Below are positions 40,606 to 53,500 of a stretch of DNA of 64,000 bases, piece after piece; positions within the stretch are counted from its first letter, which is position 1; each line of letters begins with the position of its first letter. The notes below the pieces were generated by a model that had not been told where the DNA came from, made no database searches, and saw only the letters and a list, made by a program, of their open reading frames with translations. Position numbers and translations under genes: made by a program. The stretch is from contig NC_064759.1 of assembly GCF_011397635.1 (NCBI RefSeq), positions 21,414,428-21,478,427 of the forward strand, given 5' to 3'. Origin of the DNA: Epinephelus fuscoguttatus (taxonomy: Eukaryota > Chordata > Actinopteri > Perciformes > Serranidae).

Positions 40606-43160
40606 ATGCACAGCTTCATGGGAGGGGGCCTATTTTGTGCCATCGTGGGGAACATCCTGCTGGTGGTCTCCACAGCCACAGACTATTGGATGCAGTACCG
40701 TCTGTCTGGCAGCTTTGCCCATCAGGGCCTGTGGAGGTACTGCATGTCTGGCAAGTGTTACATGCAGACTGACAGCATTGGTAAGTTGGAAAATATCTTC
40801 TTGGACCCTTAAATATTCCCTTGGGCCTCCCTGAGGCACAGCAGCTCTCACAAGAGTCAATGTCTACCTATCTGAGCACACTGGTGTCTTAAATCTGTCC
40901 TTGCTTTTGAGGTACAGTATGAATTTCTGGAGGTGATGACAGCAACAATAACAATATTATTAAACCTCAATTTGTTTAGCACTTTGTATACAACAAATGC
41001 AGCACAGGGCGCTTTACAGTGAGGAAATTACATGCATTGAGAGCTTCACATGAGAAGGACAGAATGAGCATTCAAAAAAGGTAATGAATGCAATAATTTA
41101 TGCAAAATACAACACCTAATAAACAGGACAATTACACATAAAAGGACTGAGGCTTCTTGTGGTTTCACTTTTAAATTTGAATTCTGAAACCAGAAACTGT
41201 GGCGAACTGTGTGCTCTCACTGCCCACATATTATCTCTTTTGTTCTGTCTCTGTCAGTCTGCACTTCTGCATTACTCATAGATAACATACCAGTAACAGA
41301 GCTCCAAAATTAATGACCTTAACATTTGCCTAAACAGCAGCCTGTGAGTTCCTCTGTCTGAGCACTTGGTAAACTGTGAACTATGCCACTATTTCCCACA
41401 TACTGGACTGTCAAACTGTTAAACACTATGAGATTTTGTCTCTCTTAGAGTTTTAAATAAACATTGTGTCGACCTGTAAGTAGTATTTACATTCATAACT
41501 TTATCTTCTCTTCTTCTTCTTCCTCCTCGACTATTTCATTCTTCGCAGGAATAAATGTCATGGAATATTGGAGCAAAGAAATACAGAAAACACAGTTTAT
41601 ACAATGCTGTCCCACCGTCTGAAAAGAACATTTCTAAAGAAACTAAAGTTGGCTGCTTGTTGAAATAAGCATATGTATAGTGGTGGGAAGTTCCAGCACT
41701 GCATGTACAATCTCACTGGTACAGTAACTGCTGCTGCCAGATAAACATAAGTGATATAAATGGTCAAGAAGTTCAAATGACATGGAAAAATGCATTAAAA
41801 TAGTCAAAGGAGCTCAAACTGTACTTAAATAAATACACTTCCCTGTGCAATGTGACCAGTTGATGGCAGTTGCTAGACATGATATGACATCAATATGATA
41901 GGCATACCATCACTGTTTTATGGTTGCCTGCCCTGGCAGTGTTAATGATTGCTGCTGTGTGAGTCCTGCAGTAAACTGGAACAAGGGCAAAAGTTGTGTG
42001 GAATAAAAAGTTTGAGTTCATGTTTAATGGGTGGGTAGAAATGTTAGAAAGTAGATTCATTCCCATTTTCAGTTGATATTGACTGCATTTTAGTATGAAA
42101 CTGACATTTTTTATGTATCTTTCTGCACATATCTTTCTACTCCTCAGCTTACTGGAATGCCACTCGTGCTTTCATGATCCTCTCTGCCATGTCATGCTTT
42201 GCTGGCATCATCGCAGGAATCCTCTCCTTTGCCCACTTCTCCGCTTTCGAGAGGTTCAACCGCTCATTTGCTGCTGGGATCATGTTCTTTGTTTCAAGTG
42301 AGTCATGCAGTAACCAAATTATGTCCTACTAATTCTGTTTTTTGACATCACATCGCCATGAATGAGGTTTTTATTTAATAACTTTGCATGTTATGAAAAT
42401 CTTAGATAAAGTTCACCAGGCCTGCCATGGAAACTAGCCATACCATCATGACTTCCAACAAAGATGACCTTTACTATTACAGATATTAATGTTAATTTGC
42501 ATCATTCTCTGCCTTCCATGCCAGCTCTCTTTGTTCTGCTTGCAATGGCCATTTACACTGGAGTGACTGTGAACTTCTTGGGCAAGCGCTTTGGTGACTG
42601 GCGCTTCTCTTGGTCCTACATACTAGGCTGGGTGGCACTGCTCATGACCTTCTTTGCAGGTTTGTTCAAATAAAAGAGTGCAGCAGAGTTTGGTGTGATA
42701 ATGTTTTTGCTGATAGTAAACAGAATCAGTTTGAGTCCTTGTATGGATGTTACACAGTTATCACAAACTGAGGAAAACAGCTTACAACAGCTCTGTCAAA
42801 TCTTGTAAAACATGGACATGAACATTGTAATTTTATTGAAATTTTATTTACAGAAAATCCTTGCAGTCCCATCAGCTTTGCACTCATTAAGATGCCCACT
42901 ATATATTTTCAGTCTCACACATCAGTAACATTTACACTAGAAAATTTAAAAATATCTCTTACCATCCAAATGCTTTTTTTACTGTATAGGTACAGTAGTT
43001 TGTCATTGTGCCATTATCTTGTACTTTACATGTCTGTGTACTACAGAAACAGCCTTTGTGATAATTCAACACCAAAGGACCTGTGTTTTGTTCTGCAGGT
43101 ATATTCTACATGTGTGCCTACAGGATGCATGAGTGCAGAAGAGTGGCCGGCCCACGTTAA
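40606..43160 (+). CDS. lim2: Lens fibre membrane intrinsic protein (MP20)
   Basis: LIM2 (MP20) is a four-pass membrane protein of the PMP22/claudin superfamily, abundant in lens fibre cells and implicated in fibre-cell junctions and lens transparency. Coding exons 40606-40780, 42148-42297, 42525-42659 and 43099-43160 give 173 residues, the same as the common human form. Hallmarks: MHSFMGGGLFCA, WMQYRLSGSFAHQGLWRYC (the claudin-type W-GLW-C-C motif, with the second Cys in GKCYMQTDS), AYWNATRAFMILSA, AGIMFF, YTGVTV, FGDWRFSWSYILGW and MTFFAGIFYMCAYR ending CRRVAGPR. Four hydrophobic spans fit the family. I chose the second of two adjacent ATGs because it has A at -3 and matches the usual length; 40603 would add one Met. 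It lies downstream of etfb and vsig10l in the same orientation. Confidence 0.95.
40930..41110. repeat. Possible LINE 3'-end fragment in lim2 intron
   Basis: TTTGTTTAGCACTTTGTATAC, AAATGCAGCACAGGGCGCTTTACAG resembles the stem-forming tail of L2-type fish elements. Short and without clear limits. Confidence 0.4.
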
Positions 43161-43865
43161 AGTAAGCAGGAAGTAACGTGTCAAGGCTGCACAGGATATC
43201 AATTCCCGCTCAAAAATAGAGAATAGAGAACTTACTGTAAAATAATAAAAATTTGGAATTTTGCATATGCATCATACATGTCCTGTGGTTTGTCATATAA
43301 TGATCTATGGTTGTTTGGTATGAAAAGCAGTTCATAGTCTTTGAGCACGATAAGATCAACAAAAATGTTGTTACTCAGTGACCAGCAAAACCCAGATGTG
43401 TGACATTATTTTACAAATGAACTAAACTATTAGATCAGTCTGTACAGCATTACAAATATATCTGATATAATAAGATAAGATAAGGTAAGATACACCTTTA
43501 CTGATCCCACAACTGAGAAATTTCAGTGTTACAGCAGTAAAGGAGAGAGAGTCAGATTAAAAATTTAAAAATTTAAACTCAAAAAACTTAAAACTAAAAA
43601 CTAGGCATGCAAAATAAAGTACCAAAATACAATTAATGGCAATAAATAATAATAATAATAATGATGAGAAGTGGATAATAATGAGCAGTGAATAAAAATG
43701 AGCACTGGATTAAAGTGAGCACATCTAGTGCAAGTGGCTGTATGTGCAAAAAAAATAATAATAAAAAAAGAAAAAAGAAAAGTTATAGTAATACCTATAA
43801 TATACATTACAATAATAACATTGATGCTATATATGTACATTTTGTATAGAAAGTGCATTTTACAC
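43161..43865. other. lim2 3'UTR and convergent intergenic region to ffar2
   Basis: AATAAA occurs about 80 bases after the lim2 stop (43242-43247) and probably ends the lim2 transcript. From about 43450 to 43860 the DNA is AT-rich and carries a fish retroelement tail fragment (AAGATACACCTTTACTGATC). The 3' end of the ffar2-like transcript from the minus strand must also lie here. Confidence 0.45.
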
Positions 43866-44774
43866 TTAGCTAGAGCTCGTGGGCTGCTTTTGTAATCCTG
43901 GAACAGTGACTACATGCTTCCTGAAAATTGACTTTTTACTATTGCAGTGGAAAGCGGAGGAGGAATAGTAGAAGATAATGGGATCAATACAGGTGTTGAA
44001 GGTGCTGAGTAGCAAAGTGTAGTACCTCCATTTTGGGCTCTCATTCATGAAGTAACCCAGTAAATGGGAGAAATTGTATGGCAGCACACAAATGAGAAAC
44101 ACAGCTAGAGTCCCCATGGCCATACCAATGGCCTTCTGTTTCTGCATCCGGGATATCCTGGGGCGACTGTACAAGATCAAGATGCAGTGCATGTAGCAGT
44201 AAACACAGATCAGAAGAGGTATGAGGCACAGCACGAAGAAAAACTCTAAACGAACAGGGAGGAGGACCTTCAGCTGTTTCTCAGTGAAGTTCTCATAGCA
44301 CACACTGGAGTTTTTGCTGGACAGGGATGGGTGGTGCTGAGTAATGAAAGTGATGCTGCAGTGTGCTGCTGAGATCAACCAAATAACAGCACTGGTAACT
44401 ATTGCATACACAGGTTTGAGCAGCCGGTGATAGGTGATTGGGAAAGCTACCCCGATGTAGCGGACCACACTGACCGCCATCAGCAGCAAGGAGCTGGTGT
44501 AGATTGTGGAGAAGAAGGTGAAGGAGGTGATGGAGCACAGGAAGCTGGGCAAGTGCCATTCCATGCCTGATGCTGCCTCGTACATCTTGAGAGGAAGGAT
44601 GATCAGAAAGAGCAGGTCAGAGACAGTCAGGTTGAGAAGCAGGATGTCTGTTGGCAGGGGCTTGGAGTTGATCTTAATGCTGAAGGCGTACAGAGACAGG
44701 AGGTTGGATGGCAGGCCGATGAGGAAGGAAATGATGTAAACCGAGAGAATGACCTCACTCCTCACTGGCTCCAT
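43866..44774 (-). CDS. ffar2: Free fatty acid receptor 2-like GPCR
   Basis: A single-exon 302-residue class A GPCR related to FFAR2/FFAR3 (GPR43/GPR41), which in mammals sense short-chain fatty acids at the cell surface of gut and immune cells. Seven hydrophobic spans are visible. TM2 has NLTVSDLLFL and TM7 has NTCIDPIIFYYSSS. The loop and TM5 stretch CYENFTEKQLKVLLPVRLE is close to mammalian FFAR2. Residues known to bind carboxylates are in place: Arg in LPVRLE, His in NFSHLLGY, Arg in SPKWR, and His in SAAHCS. The TM3 end is VRY rather than ERY. I start at MEPVRSEVI because a splice acceptor (GGTTTAG) ends 10 bases upstream; reading further upstream would enter the intron. FFAR2 versus FFAR3 cannot be settled by eye, and fish often carry several copies. 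Confidence 0.9.
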   Translation of the reverse strand: MEPVRSEVILSVYIISFLIGLPSNLLSLYAFSIKINSKPLPTDILLLNLTVSDLLFLIILPLKMYEAASGMEWHLPSFLCSITSFTFFSTIYTSSLLLMAVSVVRYIGVAFPITYHRLLKPVYAIVTSAVIWLISAAHCSITFITQHHPSLSSKNSSVCYENFTEKQLKVLLPVRLEFFFVLCLIPLLICVYCYMHCILILYSRPRISRMQKQKAIGMAMGTLAVFLICVLPYNFSHLLGYFMNESPKWRYYTLLLSTFNTCIDPIIFYYSSSAFHCNSKKSIFRKHVVTVPGLQKQPTSSS

Positions 44775-44932
44775 TATTAACCTAAACCAAATGAAGTAAA
44801 CAAACACCAGTCAGACTTTCCAAAGTCACAGAAACAGGTGGTTGATTTGGTCCAAATAAACACCCAGCTTGTTTCTGATATATAACAGAGAATATGGGAA
44901 AATATAGAACATGTTTGAGCAACCACATTATC

Positions 44933-45991
44933 TTAAAGGGAAATACACCCACTTTAAAATTCATACATGTTATTCCTAAAGTCTGAGACAGCCCCACACT
45001 ATTGGTAAACACAAACAACTCTTCCCCAAATCCAAAAGCTAGTGTACTAAGTTTTAATGTCATTGGGTACAAAGTCCTGAGCTGCTCCTTCAACAACAAA
45101 TTGGGAGAGATGTTATAGATGACACTGACTACATTTACATGCATACTAGTATCACAATATTATGACAATATTCTGAATTTGAAAAGGGTCATGTAAACAG
45201 CATATTCAGAATGTAGCATTTTCCAACTATGATATGTGAGACACGTCGGTATTACTCAGGTTTTAGGAGCATTCTGTGGACACAGCACATTCAGAATATG
45301 CGTCACAAATGATGTGTTTATTGCAGTTTGCAAAACACATCCTGTTGCCTGTTGACAGTCAGCTCTGTGCATTGTCATGGATGCTTTGTACACAAACCAA
45401 CCAACTCACTAACAGTTTGGAAGATGGTGTAGAAGTGAGTGCCCTAAAGAAACTCCCCCATTTTTGGTCAGAAGAAGAAACGCACCCATATTAAACATTA
45501 TCAAAGACTTGGATATCAGTAGGGCACATTCATTTGAGAATGCATGGTTGTATGTACACAGTAATATTAGTGGAATAGTCACTTTCATTAACCACGTGAA
45601 CACCTTAGTAGGAATACTGTCTTTTTCGGAGTAAGGGCAGAAACTGTCATATATTGTGTGTGCAACGGTGGTCACTGAGAGGAACAGGGAGATCTGCCTA
45701 TATTGGTACATTTCCTGTTTCAGGACTGAGAACACTACAGTAGAATTTTGTGTATGAATGCGTACTCATTTGGATATGAAAAAGAAAACAAACACTCTGT
45801 GAGTCCACAGAATCAGGCTCCCATTCATTGACTGTGGAGCAGCTCCAGACTTTGTACCCTATGACATCACAAGTTTGAAACTTAATTCTCTGGTTTCGAG
45901 CTTTGAGAGAGAGTAGCAAATGTTCACAAATATTGATAGGCCATGGAAATAACATATTGGAATTCTGAAATTTGGTGGTGTTCCCCTTTAA
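44933..45991. mobile_element. TTAA-flanked element with nested repeat
   Basis: The left end TTAAAGGGAAATACACCCAC corresponds to the right end GTGGTGTTCCCCTTTAA with small differences, both ends on TTAA. The middle (about 45127-45700) looks like a second element inserted into the first: it opens CTACATTTACATGCATACTAG and contains GTCATGTAAACAGCATATTC, phrases common in a dispersed fish repeat. The open frames in this stretch are not genes. The element lies in the 5'UTR intron of the ffar2-like gene. Confidence 0.6.
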
Positions 45992-46384
45992 AGTCCCAGT
46001 CACCTAAATGTAAACAGCCCCATCAGCAAAAACACAACAGGGACCTGCTGTCAATCCCAACTGAATGAGAGGTATGAACTGGCAGTGAGTTCTGTAGGTA
46101 AAAGTCACTGGTTTAAGGTATCTGGTCAAACACATGACAGATTCTGAAGACGTCAAATCAGCATCTTTACCTTTCTCTTAGTAATCTGTAGATACTGTTA
46201 ATTTCTCATTTGTTTGCAGCTATCTTTCATATTATGTGCAAATAAATAAAGTTAGTTTGAGAAATGTCTTTTTATGACACAGGATTTCAAAACAAACGAG
46301 CCAGACTCCAAACACCAGGTGTGGAATTTCAACAGCAAAAAGGATCTGTAATGTTTGATTAGACAAATAAAAATATTCACTTAC

Positions 46385-46560
46385 CTAAGAGCTGATGTTT
46401 TCAGAAAAACAACAACAACAAAAAAAAATATTAGAGCTTCGTGTTGTTTGCCTTCCTGTGCCTTTCAGCAAAGTTCATCACCAGTTTATTACTTGTGAGT
46501 TCAAAGATGAGCTGATATAAAATGTCATAAGCCGGAAGTAGAGAGTAAAAAGTGTGACAC
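46385..46560 (-). promoter_or_regulatory. ffar2: Probable non-coding first exon of the ffar2-like gene
   Basis: On the minus strand CATCAGCTCTTAG is followed by a good donor GTAAGTG, with the exon ending at 46385. This pairs with the acceptor just before the coding exon at 44784. A 5'UTR intron directly before the single coding exon is common in this receptor family. The 5' limit of the exon is a guess. Confidence 0.4.
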
Positions 46561-47580
46561 CCACTCTGTGTGGAGCAATGAGCAGTCAGCAATTGCTTAA
46601 TATGAACTAAAATGCAAAACTGGAGCTCGTGTTGGCTTTCATATTGGGCATCTAACTGAAGGACCTCCTCCCACTACATCTCTTCAGGAATAAAGTCACA
46701 TGATAATTAGGTTTGGATTTCATCAACCAATGAGCCTGCATTTATTTGAAGTTACGCCCACGCCACAAGCTCAGAGAACAGGTCATCATTTCGGATAAAC
46801 AAATTATTGCTCCACATAGACATTCAAGTAAGTACGTGCGCTTTGAGCTCAAGTCCAGTGTGGCGTCAATACTAGAGAGCAGTATCAGGCATCAGCGGTT
46901 TCATCAACAGAATAGCTGCACATGTAGTCGAACTCTACAGTAGATCTGTTATCTGTTGCTTGGGAGCAGTTTGAATTTTGAGTTCCTTCCTGTCAGTCTA
47001 TTCATATTAGCATCAGTTATCACTGCAACAGGAAATAAACATGGACAGCTCAATGTTTGTCGATGTAACAGGCACCACTGTGTTCAAGTTCTTTTGCAAA
47101 ACTCAAGTCAATACATTAAAGTCTAAATACATGGACATAAGTAGTCATGCTTAAGTCTGACAAACTGTTTAAAAGGAAACACTGCAGTACATAAATGTGG
47201 CGGTTGTTTGTTTGCTTTATGCATTGCACATAAGTGGGGAAACTACTGCAAGGAGCCTACTTTGTGAGAGCAGCAGCAGGCGTCCTCTTATCAGCAATTT
47301 AGATAGGTATCCTCGCTGCAGTCCAGACTCTGTGGAAAAGATTTGTCAGGGCTTACGCAATAAAAGCAACTGCAGAAAATGGCTTGAAAATGATGCTCAA
47401 TGTGTAGAGAGAAAACAAACAATGGCACAAAAAGCTATAAATTTAATTTGGAAGTTGGTTCCTTCTGTTAAGGTCTATGCCAGCTCAGTCTGTTATACAC
47501 ATAGTATATCGGTGGGTTTTATACTCAATACAAGTGACGGTCTGTTGTGAAGAACTACTTAATTTTTTCATTAGTTGCAT
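46561..47580. other. Intergenic DNA between ffar2-like and Siglec-like genes
   Basis: No repeat or gene recognised. A 117-codon plus-strand open frame at 47197 begins without ATG and resembles no family I know. The 3'UTR of the Siglec-like gene presumably occupies the right side. Confidence 0.35.
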
Positions 47581-50500
47581 TTACTGCACCTTTGCCTGCA
47601 GCTGCATTTCGCCTTGTCTTCGGGGGGCTGTTGCATTGTTCTGGTACTGCTGAGCTCTGGCTGGTCTGATCATATCTTGCACAAAATCATTGTCATAAAC
47701 ACAAGAAAGTCTGTCCACCTCAGGGTTTGTGCCTGATTGTGTGTCTTCATCTTGTGATCTAATAGCAAGAGGAAAAGGAGGAGAAATCAGCAGAGAGACT
47801 AATAAACACTTTGTGTATTTCCTGTGACTTAGGCACGCTGACTCTTATTCTATCTTCTGCGGATCGATACAGGTTGACAAAAACGTTTCTTTGACTTTGT
47901 ATGTTTGAGGGAAGAAAAGACAAAAATAAAACAGGCTACTCACGTGTCATAAATAACAGACGTTTTTCAGTTTCCTCACTAGATACTCAAAATCATGAAG
48001 ATACAAAAGACAAATATTTGTGCTGATATTGAGAATGAAATAGTTGCATTTACCTCTGAACACTGCTGTATCTTTGTTCTTGTTGTACATTGTCTGATTC
48101 ATTTTGTGGCCTTAAAAAATAGATGCAAAACTGTGATTTTGAATTCAGCAAATTTGAAATAAAGTATTGTCAGCTATAAACACAAAATTCAGGTTCCACA
48201 CCTGAAATGGATACCAGTGTTGCACACAAAGCCAGAAGGCGGTCTATGGGTAATATAATAACAATAAAAGGATTAATCATGGCAGCGCAGTCATTATACA
48301 GTATATGACAAGTAGTGAGGTCTACCAACCTGTCTGTAAAATATTGTCTGTAAATGAACATCACACATCCAACCAGCAGTGCAACTAAGCCTGGGAGCAG
48401 TACAGCTAACCACCACAAAGACAAAGAGGCTGTAATAAGGAGAATAGCATAATTAATAAATATGATACACACAAAAAAATGCTTTTGGGAGTAGATTGGA
48501 CCAAAAAAAAAAAGAATTCCAGAGTGTAACGTAACTTACATGTCTGTAAGTCTACAGACAGCTGTTTGGTGTCGCTGCCCACTAAGTTTGTGGCGGTGCA
48601 AGATATATTAGTCTTGCTTTGAGCTTGGACACGTATTTCCCCAGAGACAACATTTTTCTTATTTGTGGAAACAATGCTGAAAGGGGACAGAAGAGTGTAA
48701 TTTCCATCAATGGTCAAGTATATTGATGCATTGGGGGACGCCTCAGCCTGGCAGACACACTCTAGAGCTTCCTCTCTCTGGCGGCAGGAGGACTCAGGCA
48801 GGATTACTGGGGCATCTAGAAAGACGGAACAAAAATGTTATTTAACAAGTATCAACATCTTGGGTTTACTGTGATTTTCAAAAGTCAAAGATACATTTTC
48901 ATCAAGCAAGTTCAGAGTGTTCCGCATTGCTCTTTTGCATGTCTAGGTTCATAGTCTCATCTCCGCTTGTAGGCAAAGGTCATCTGCTCTCATTTATTTG
49001 GGCGGTGGTGTGGTGGTTAGCACTGTCGCCTCACAGCAAGAGGGTTCCTGGTTCGATCCCAGGAGGGAGCCATTCTGTGCAGAGTTTGCATGTTCTCCCC
49101 ATGTCAGCATGGGTTTTCTCCGGGTACTCCGGCTTCCTCCCACAGTCCAAAAACATGGAGGTTAATGGGTGAATCTCAATTGTCCGTAGATGTGAGTGTG
49201 AATAGTTGTCTGTCTCTATGTGTCAGCCCTGCGATAGTCTGGCGACCTGTCCAGGGTGTACCCCCGCCTCTCACCCGGCCCCTCCACGACCCTCAAGAGT
49301 ATAAGTGATTGGAAGATGGATGGATGGTTTGTTAGTGGCAGCAGGTGAGGACAACGTGATCAAATTTCTTGTATTATTTCCTTGAAATGTGTCTTTACTG
49401 ATATTTACCCTCTTAGTTTTGAACATTTGTGATGTGTGTTACTGATTTTTAATTAAAGACAGACTTTAAAAAGAAACTTAAATTTGTATTCCATTCAGTT
49501 TTAACTCCTCTTTTTATCTTCTCATATATATATATATTTAAAGGTCCAGCGTGTAGGATTTAGTGGCATCTAGCAGTGAGGTTGCAGAACTGAAACTTCT
49601 TCCATGTGCCAAGTGAATAGGCTACTGTAGAACAACATGGCAATATTTGTGGAAGAGAACCTGCTCAAGCCCCCAGGAAGTGCACTGGGCTTGGTCAAAA
49701 AGTGAAATTACAACTGCCAGGTTCATCACATGACACCCTGTGGCCCTAAAAGACTTTTCCCCATTGACTTACATGGCAAAAGAGACGTCTGTAAATTCAC
49801 AACCCCCGGGAAATGACTCATTTCACTATCAGGATTTGATACATTCATTCCAATTACATTTGGAAAGTCTAGAAGAGCTGCATGATTTAATTATTTTATC
49901 CCCATTCAGGTTAAAGTTAAAGAGTGCTAAACCGGAAGTAGCCAGCTTGGCCAGCGGAAGTTAACCACTCAGATGCACTTGGCTGCCCTAAGTCTGTAGT
50001 GTGCATGTTCGTTGGGCCGCAAAATGCCTTAGTGGTGCCGACTGTCCCCAGATCATCCAGATAATTTTATATAGTATATATTATTTTATATTTTATACAG
50101 CAGATGAACCATTTTGACTTCATGCACCACTGAGCAACTCTCATAGGAATAAACATGGCTCTGCGTTTAATGCTGTATGCAGTTCTCTTACATCCATGGA
50201 CCAGCTCTGTATGCGGATAAAAATGGCTCATTCTAAGATAGCGAAAACATAACAATTCTTAATTTCAGTTATAAACGAATGAAAATATAGTTATGAATGT
50301 AGCCTACCATTTCTGCTGATAGATGCCCAACACTGCACCTCCAAATGCAATTCAATTGAACACAAAGAAAACAGTACATAAATCGCCAGAAGCATGTTTC
50401 TCATTTAGAGATTATTTTAAAAACCCTGCCCTGAAAAATACAAAAATTCCATTCATATTCGTGATTAAAAATGTGATACTAAAGGGTGAATTTAAAATCT

Positions 50501-53500
50501 CATGTTTGTGCGGAGAGATCTACGAGCAGTTTAGGGGGAAGGTTCCATTTCTATGAGATATAAAACTGAAATATGTCCATTCTTCGGATGACCGTCCGCC
50601 CCTAAACGCAGTCAGCGAAATTCGCTCCTTTAAACACAAATTTTGTGTCCGCGGTAGAGAGGCTCGGTTTATAGCACTTCAGGAAACAGGTAGGGCTGAG
50701 GCGTTTGCAACAAAAAAATGCTAACGTCAGTCAACTGTCAACCGAGTTCGGATATCAGTAACGTTAGCTAACACCTTAGCGGCTAGCTCAGGGACCGTTG
50801 GCCCGGACCAGAGTTTACCTCTCCTCCGCCCTTCCTACTTGGTAACAGAAACTCTAACTCTCCACTCCAGGCCTCAGCTAATTTTGGGACTTAGAAAACC
50901 AAACAAAGTTTACAGTTTCACCTTGTCTGTTTCTTCAAAAGAAGACCCAGCACTGGTTACGGTACCGTTTAAGCTAGGCTAGCTGTGCCCGGGCGTCACC
51001 ATAGCAACCCCACATCCTTCTAAAGACCCTACGCAGGTGCTCTAACGACGTGAGAGGTAACGGTTTCCTGGGACGATGCAACACCGACATTTCGCACTCA
51101 AAATTACTTTAATGGTAAGTTCAGTTTATTCTTTTTAACCATTGTCATTGTTTAGTTTCACACTGTGTCTTTCGGTTGTTTTGCCAACATTAAATATGTA
51201 CGTGTTTGGATACACACAGTCAGGGGGTCCGTGGCTGTCCGGTGTGTGTTGGTGGTTGATTTGGTTGTATTTCAATGTCAGTGTGCTTTATTGCCAAGTT
51301 ACCCAGTAACTCCTGTTCCTAAACTTTGTTGCTCATGCTTAACAGCCTCTCTATCATGTTAATCTAGTGGCTGTCCTGAAGATTTCAATTGAATTACACG
51401 GTCTTCCTCAGCATGAGTTGCAGAATTGTCATGCAAATATAGGTGTTCATTTATAGTTTGTTAGAACTCTCCTCCATGTTGGTATAAAATTTAAAGTCAA
51501 TTCTTAAATTTTGAAACAATAACTAGTTAGCCAGGGTAATATTTTCACCACAAGACCCATTTAGGCTTAAGATCCTCCACAGTAGCTGGATATTTGCATG
51601 ACAGCTTGGCAACTCCATCAGTTAAAATTTATTGTGTGCTGCAAATCAGAGCTCCAGAACAGCTGCTAAATTGGCTTTGTGTTGAGATTGTTTGGTACAG
51701 TTTCCAAGAGCTCAACAGGCATTGTAAGTAAGTAAGTAAATAAGTAAAATTTAAGTATAGACCCACTAAGTGTGTGGTGGTGTATTTCTCTGTATAGACT
51801 CTGTCCTCTGCCCACATTTTTGTATGTTTTTATTTTCTGTGTTTGGGGCATCGATGGACGTATATAGGGCTGGGCGGTATACCGGTTTGTACTGAAAACC
51901 GGTATTTATTTTCGTTATGATATGAATTTTTCATATACCGCAATACCAGTGAATAGCCCAAACAATGTCCGGAACATGCGCGGCAGGAAAGTGTTTCAGC
52001 GGGAACCCATTTCACTGCTGCACACTACAGGCACGCTTGAGCGGGTGAGAGTGAGAGCATAGAGAAGTTTAGAGGCGAGAATGGCTGCCGGAGAGAGTCC
52101 TGAAAGCAAAGCAACTGTACACGATGACCCAGAAGAACTCATACCAAAAAGAGCAGTGTTTCCCCTATATGCAACTAGCAGCAGTGCACCGCCGTTTACA
52201 ATTCTCTTCTGCTCTCTGTATCGCGCACGGACAAAGCGCACACACACAGACAAAGCGCATACACACAGGTAAGCACACTAGAGCACGGCTCGGGCCGCAT
52301 TTTCCTGACGACCCGTCCCAAGTCCGAGACAGTTATGGCCGGGCTCCACCGGGCACGTCACGTCTGCAGCACGAGTCCCGAAGCAGCTCGCCCCCCTGTC
52401 AATCAGCGGCTCCACCGGCAACGGGAGCGGTGCGACAACCCCCATCTGTCGCGCGACAACTCTGTATTTTACGCGGCGCTTCTATTATTGTCGCGCTACG
52501 CTCCCCTACGCGACCCTCCAGCAGATAAAAACTACATGAAATAGTATGCTAAACGAGCAAAATGTGTTTTTAAATGAATAAACCATTATCACAGGTGATA
52601 TGTGATGATTTTTTTTCATGCATTTACCCATGTTTATCCGTGACATTGTGTAAATGTCCGTGGCGGAAATTTGAAAGCGAGCAGTTGACAAACTGTACAG
52701 TAAACTTATAGATAACTCAAATATATGTAATAACTTAGGTGGAAAATGCTTTAACATTTCATGCAGCCTACATGCAGCCTCCCGGCTCAGCAAACGGTAA
52801 ACAACCCCACTGGCTTCTCTACGTGTCGCTTCCATACGCAGTCAGTGGAGCCCAAATGAATGGAGTGGAGCGTGTGTTGCGTTCAGGCGTTGTCAGGTAA
52901 ATAACAAATTCCGGCACTTGAATAGGCCATAGCACAACACCACAGCATGTCAAGTTGGCTGAACCTGAGCAAAATACCATGAAATACCGTGAAACCGATA
53001 TGATTTTTTCTTAAAACCGTGATATGAAAATTTTGTCATGCCGCCCAGCTCTAGGTGTATACCTCGACAATACGCATGTGAGCTCAGGGCTTTATAATAA
53101 TGCAGAGATCAGGTGCCAGACTGTAAGCAGCCACCATCCAAGTGACCCAGTGCTATGAGAAACGTAAATATAGTGAGGCGAAATGCCTAACAAGAATGAA
53201 TCAGGGGTTGGCTTTTACTTTAACTTTCGCTGGCGAGTGTGCTTACAAACAGTAACCAACAATCAAGCGTAGTATACCTTTAAAATGCCCATTCGTATTA
53301 TGTGTGTAACATCTTTGGAAACCTGCCCCCAAGAATTCTAAATAAAGGTTTGTGAGTTTGAACGATGTTAAGCTGCAGAGCGTGTATTGATTCATCCACA
53401 TGCAGTTTGCTGCTTGTTAAGTGTTAAATTTCTCTGGTGGTGTTCTTCTGTGGCCAGCAGAGCAACTCCCTGGTGTGAATATCTAGCATTGTATTCCCAA

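Noticed and set aside
45409-45735. 108-codon minus-strand ORF upstream of the ffar2-like coding exon
   Set aside because: It falls in a nested repeat within the 5'UTR intron, and its sequence is the translation of dispersed repeat DNA.
47197-47550. 117-codon plus-strand open frame between ffar2-like and Siglec-like genes
   Set aside because: It starts with GTG, not ATG, has no recognisable domain or splice context, and lies in a probable 3'UTR/intergenic region.
47954-47990. Possible extra cytoplasmic exon of the first Siglec-like gene (GTTATTTATGACAC then GTGAGT)
   Set aside because: The frame that would continue into the last exon contains a TGA just upstream with no usable acceptor after it. 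Exon 48054-48110 joins directly to 47581-47758 in phase without it.
52124-52528. 134-codon plus-strand ORF in the Siglec intron
   Set aside because: It is frame-shifted relative to the hAT remnant at 52081 and reads through a nested repeat; the arginine/serine/proline-rich composition reflects CpG-rich repeat DNA.
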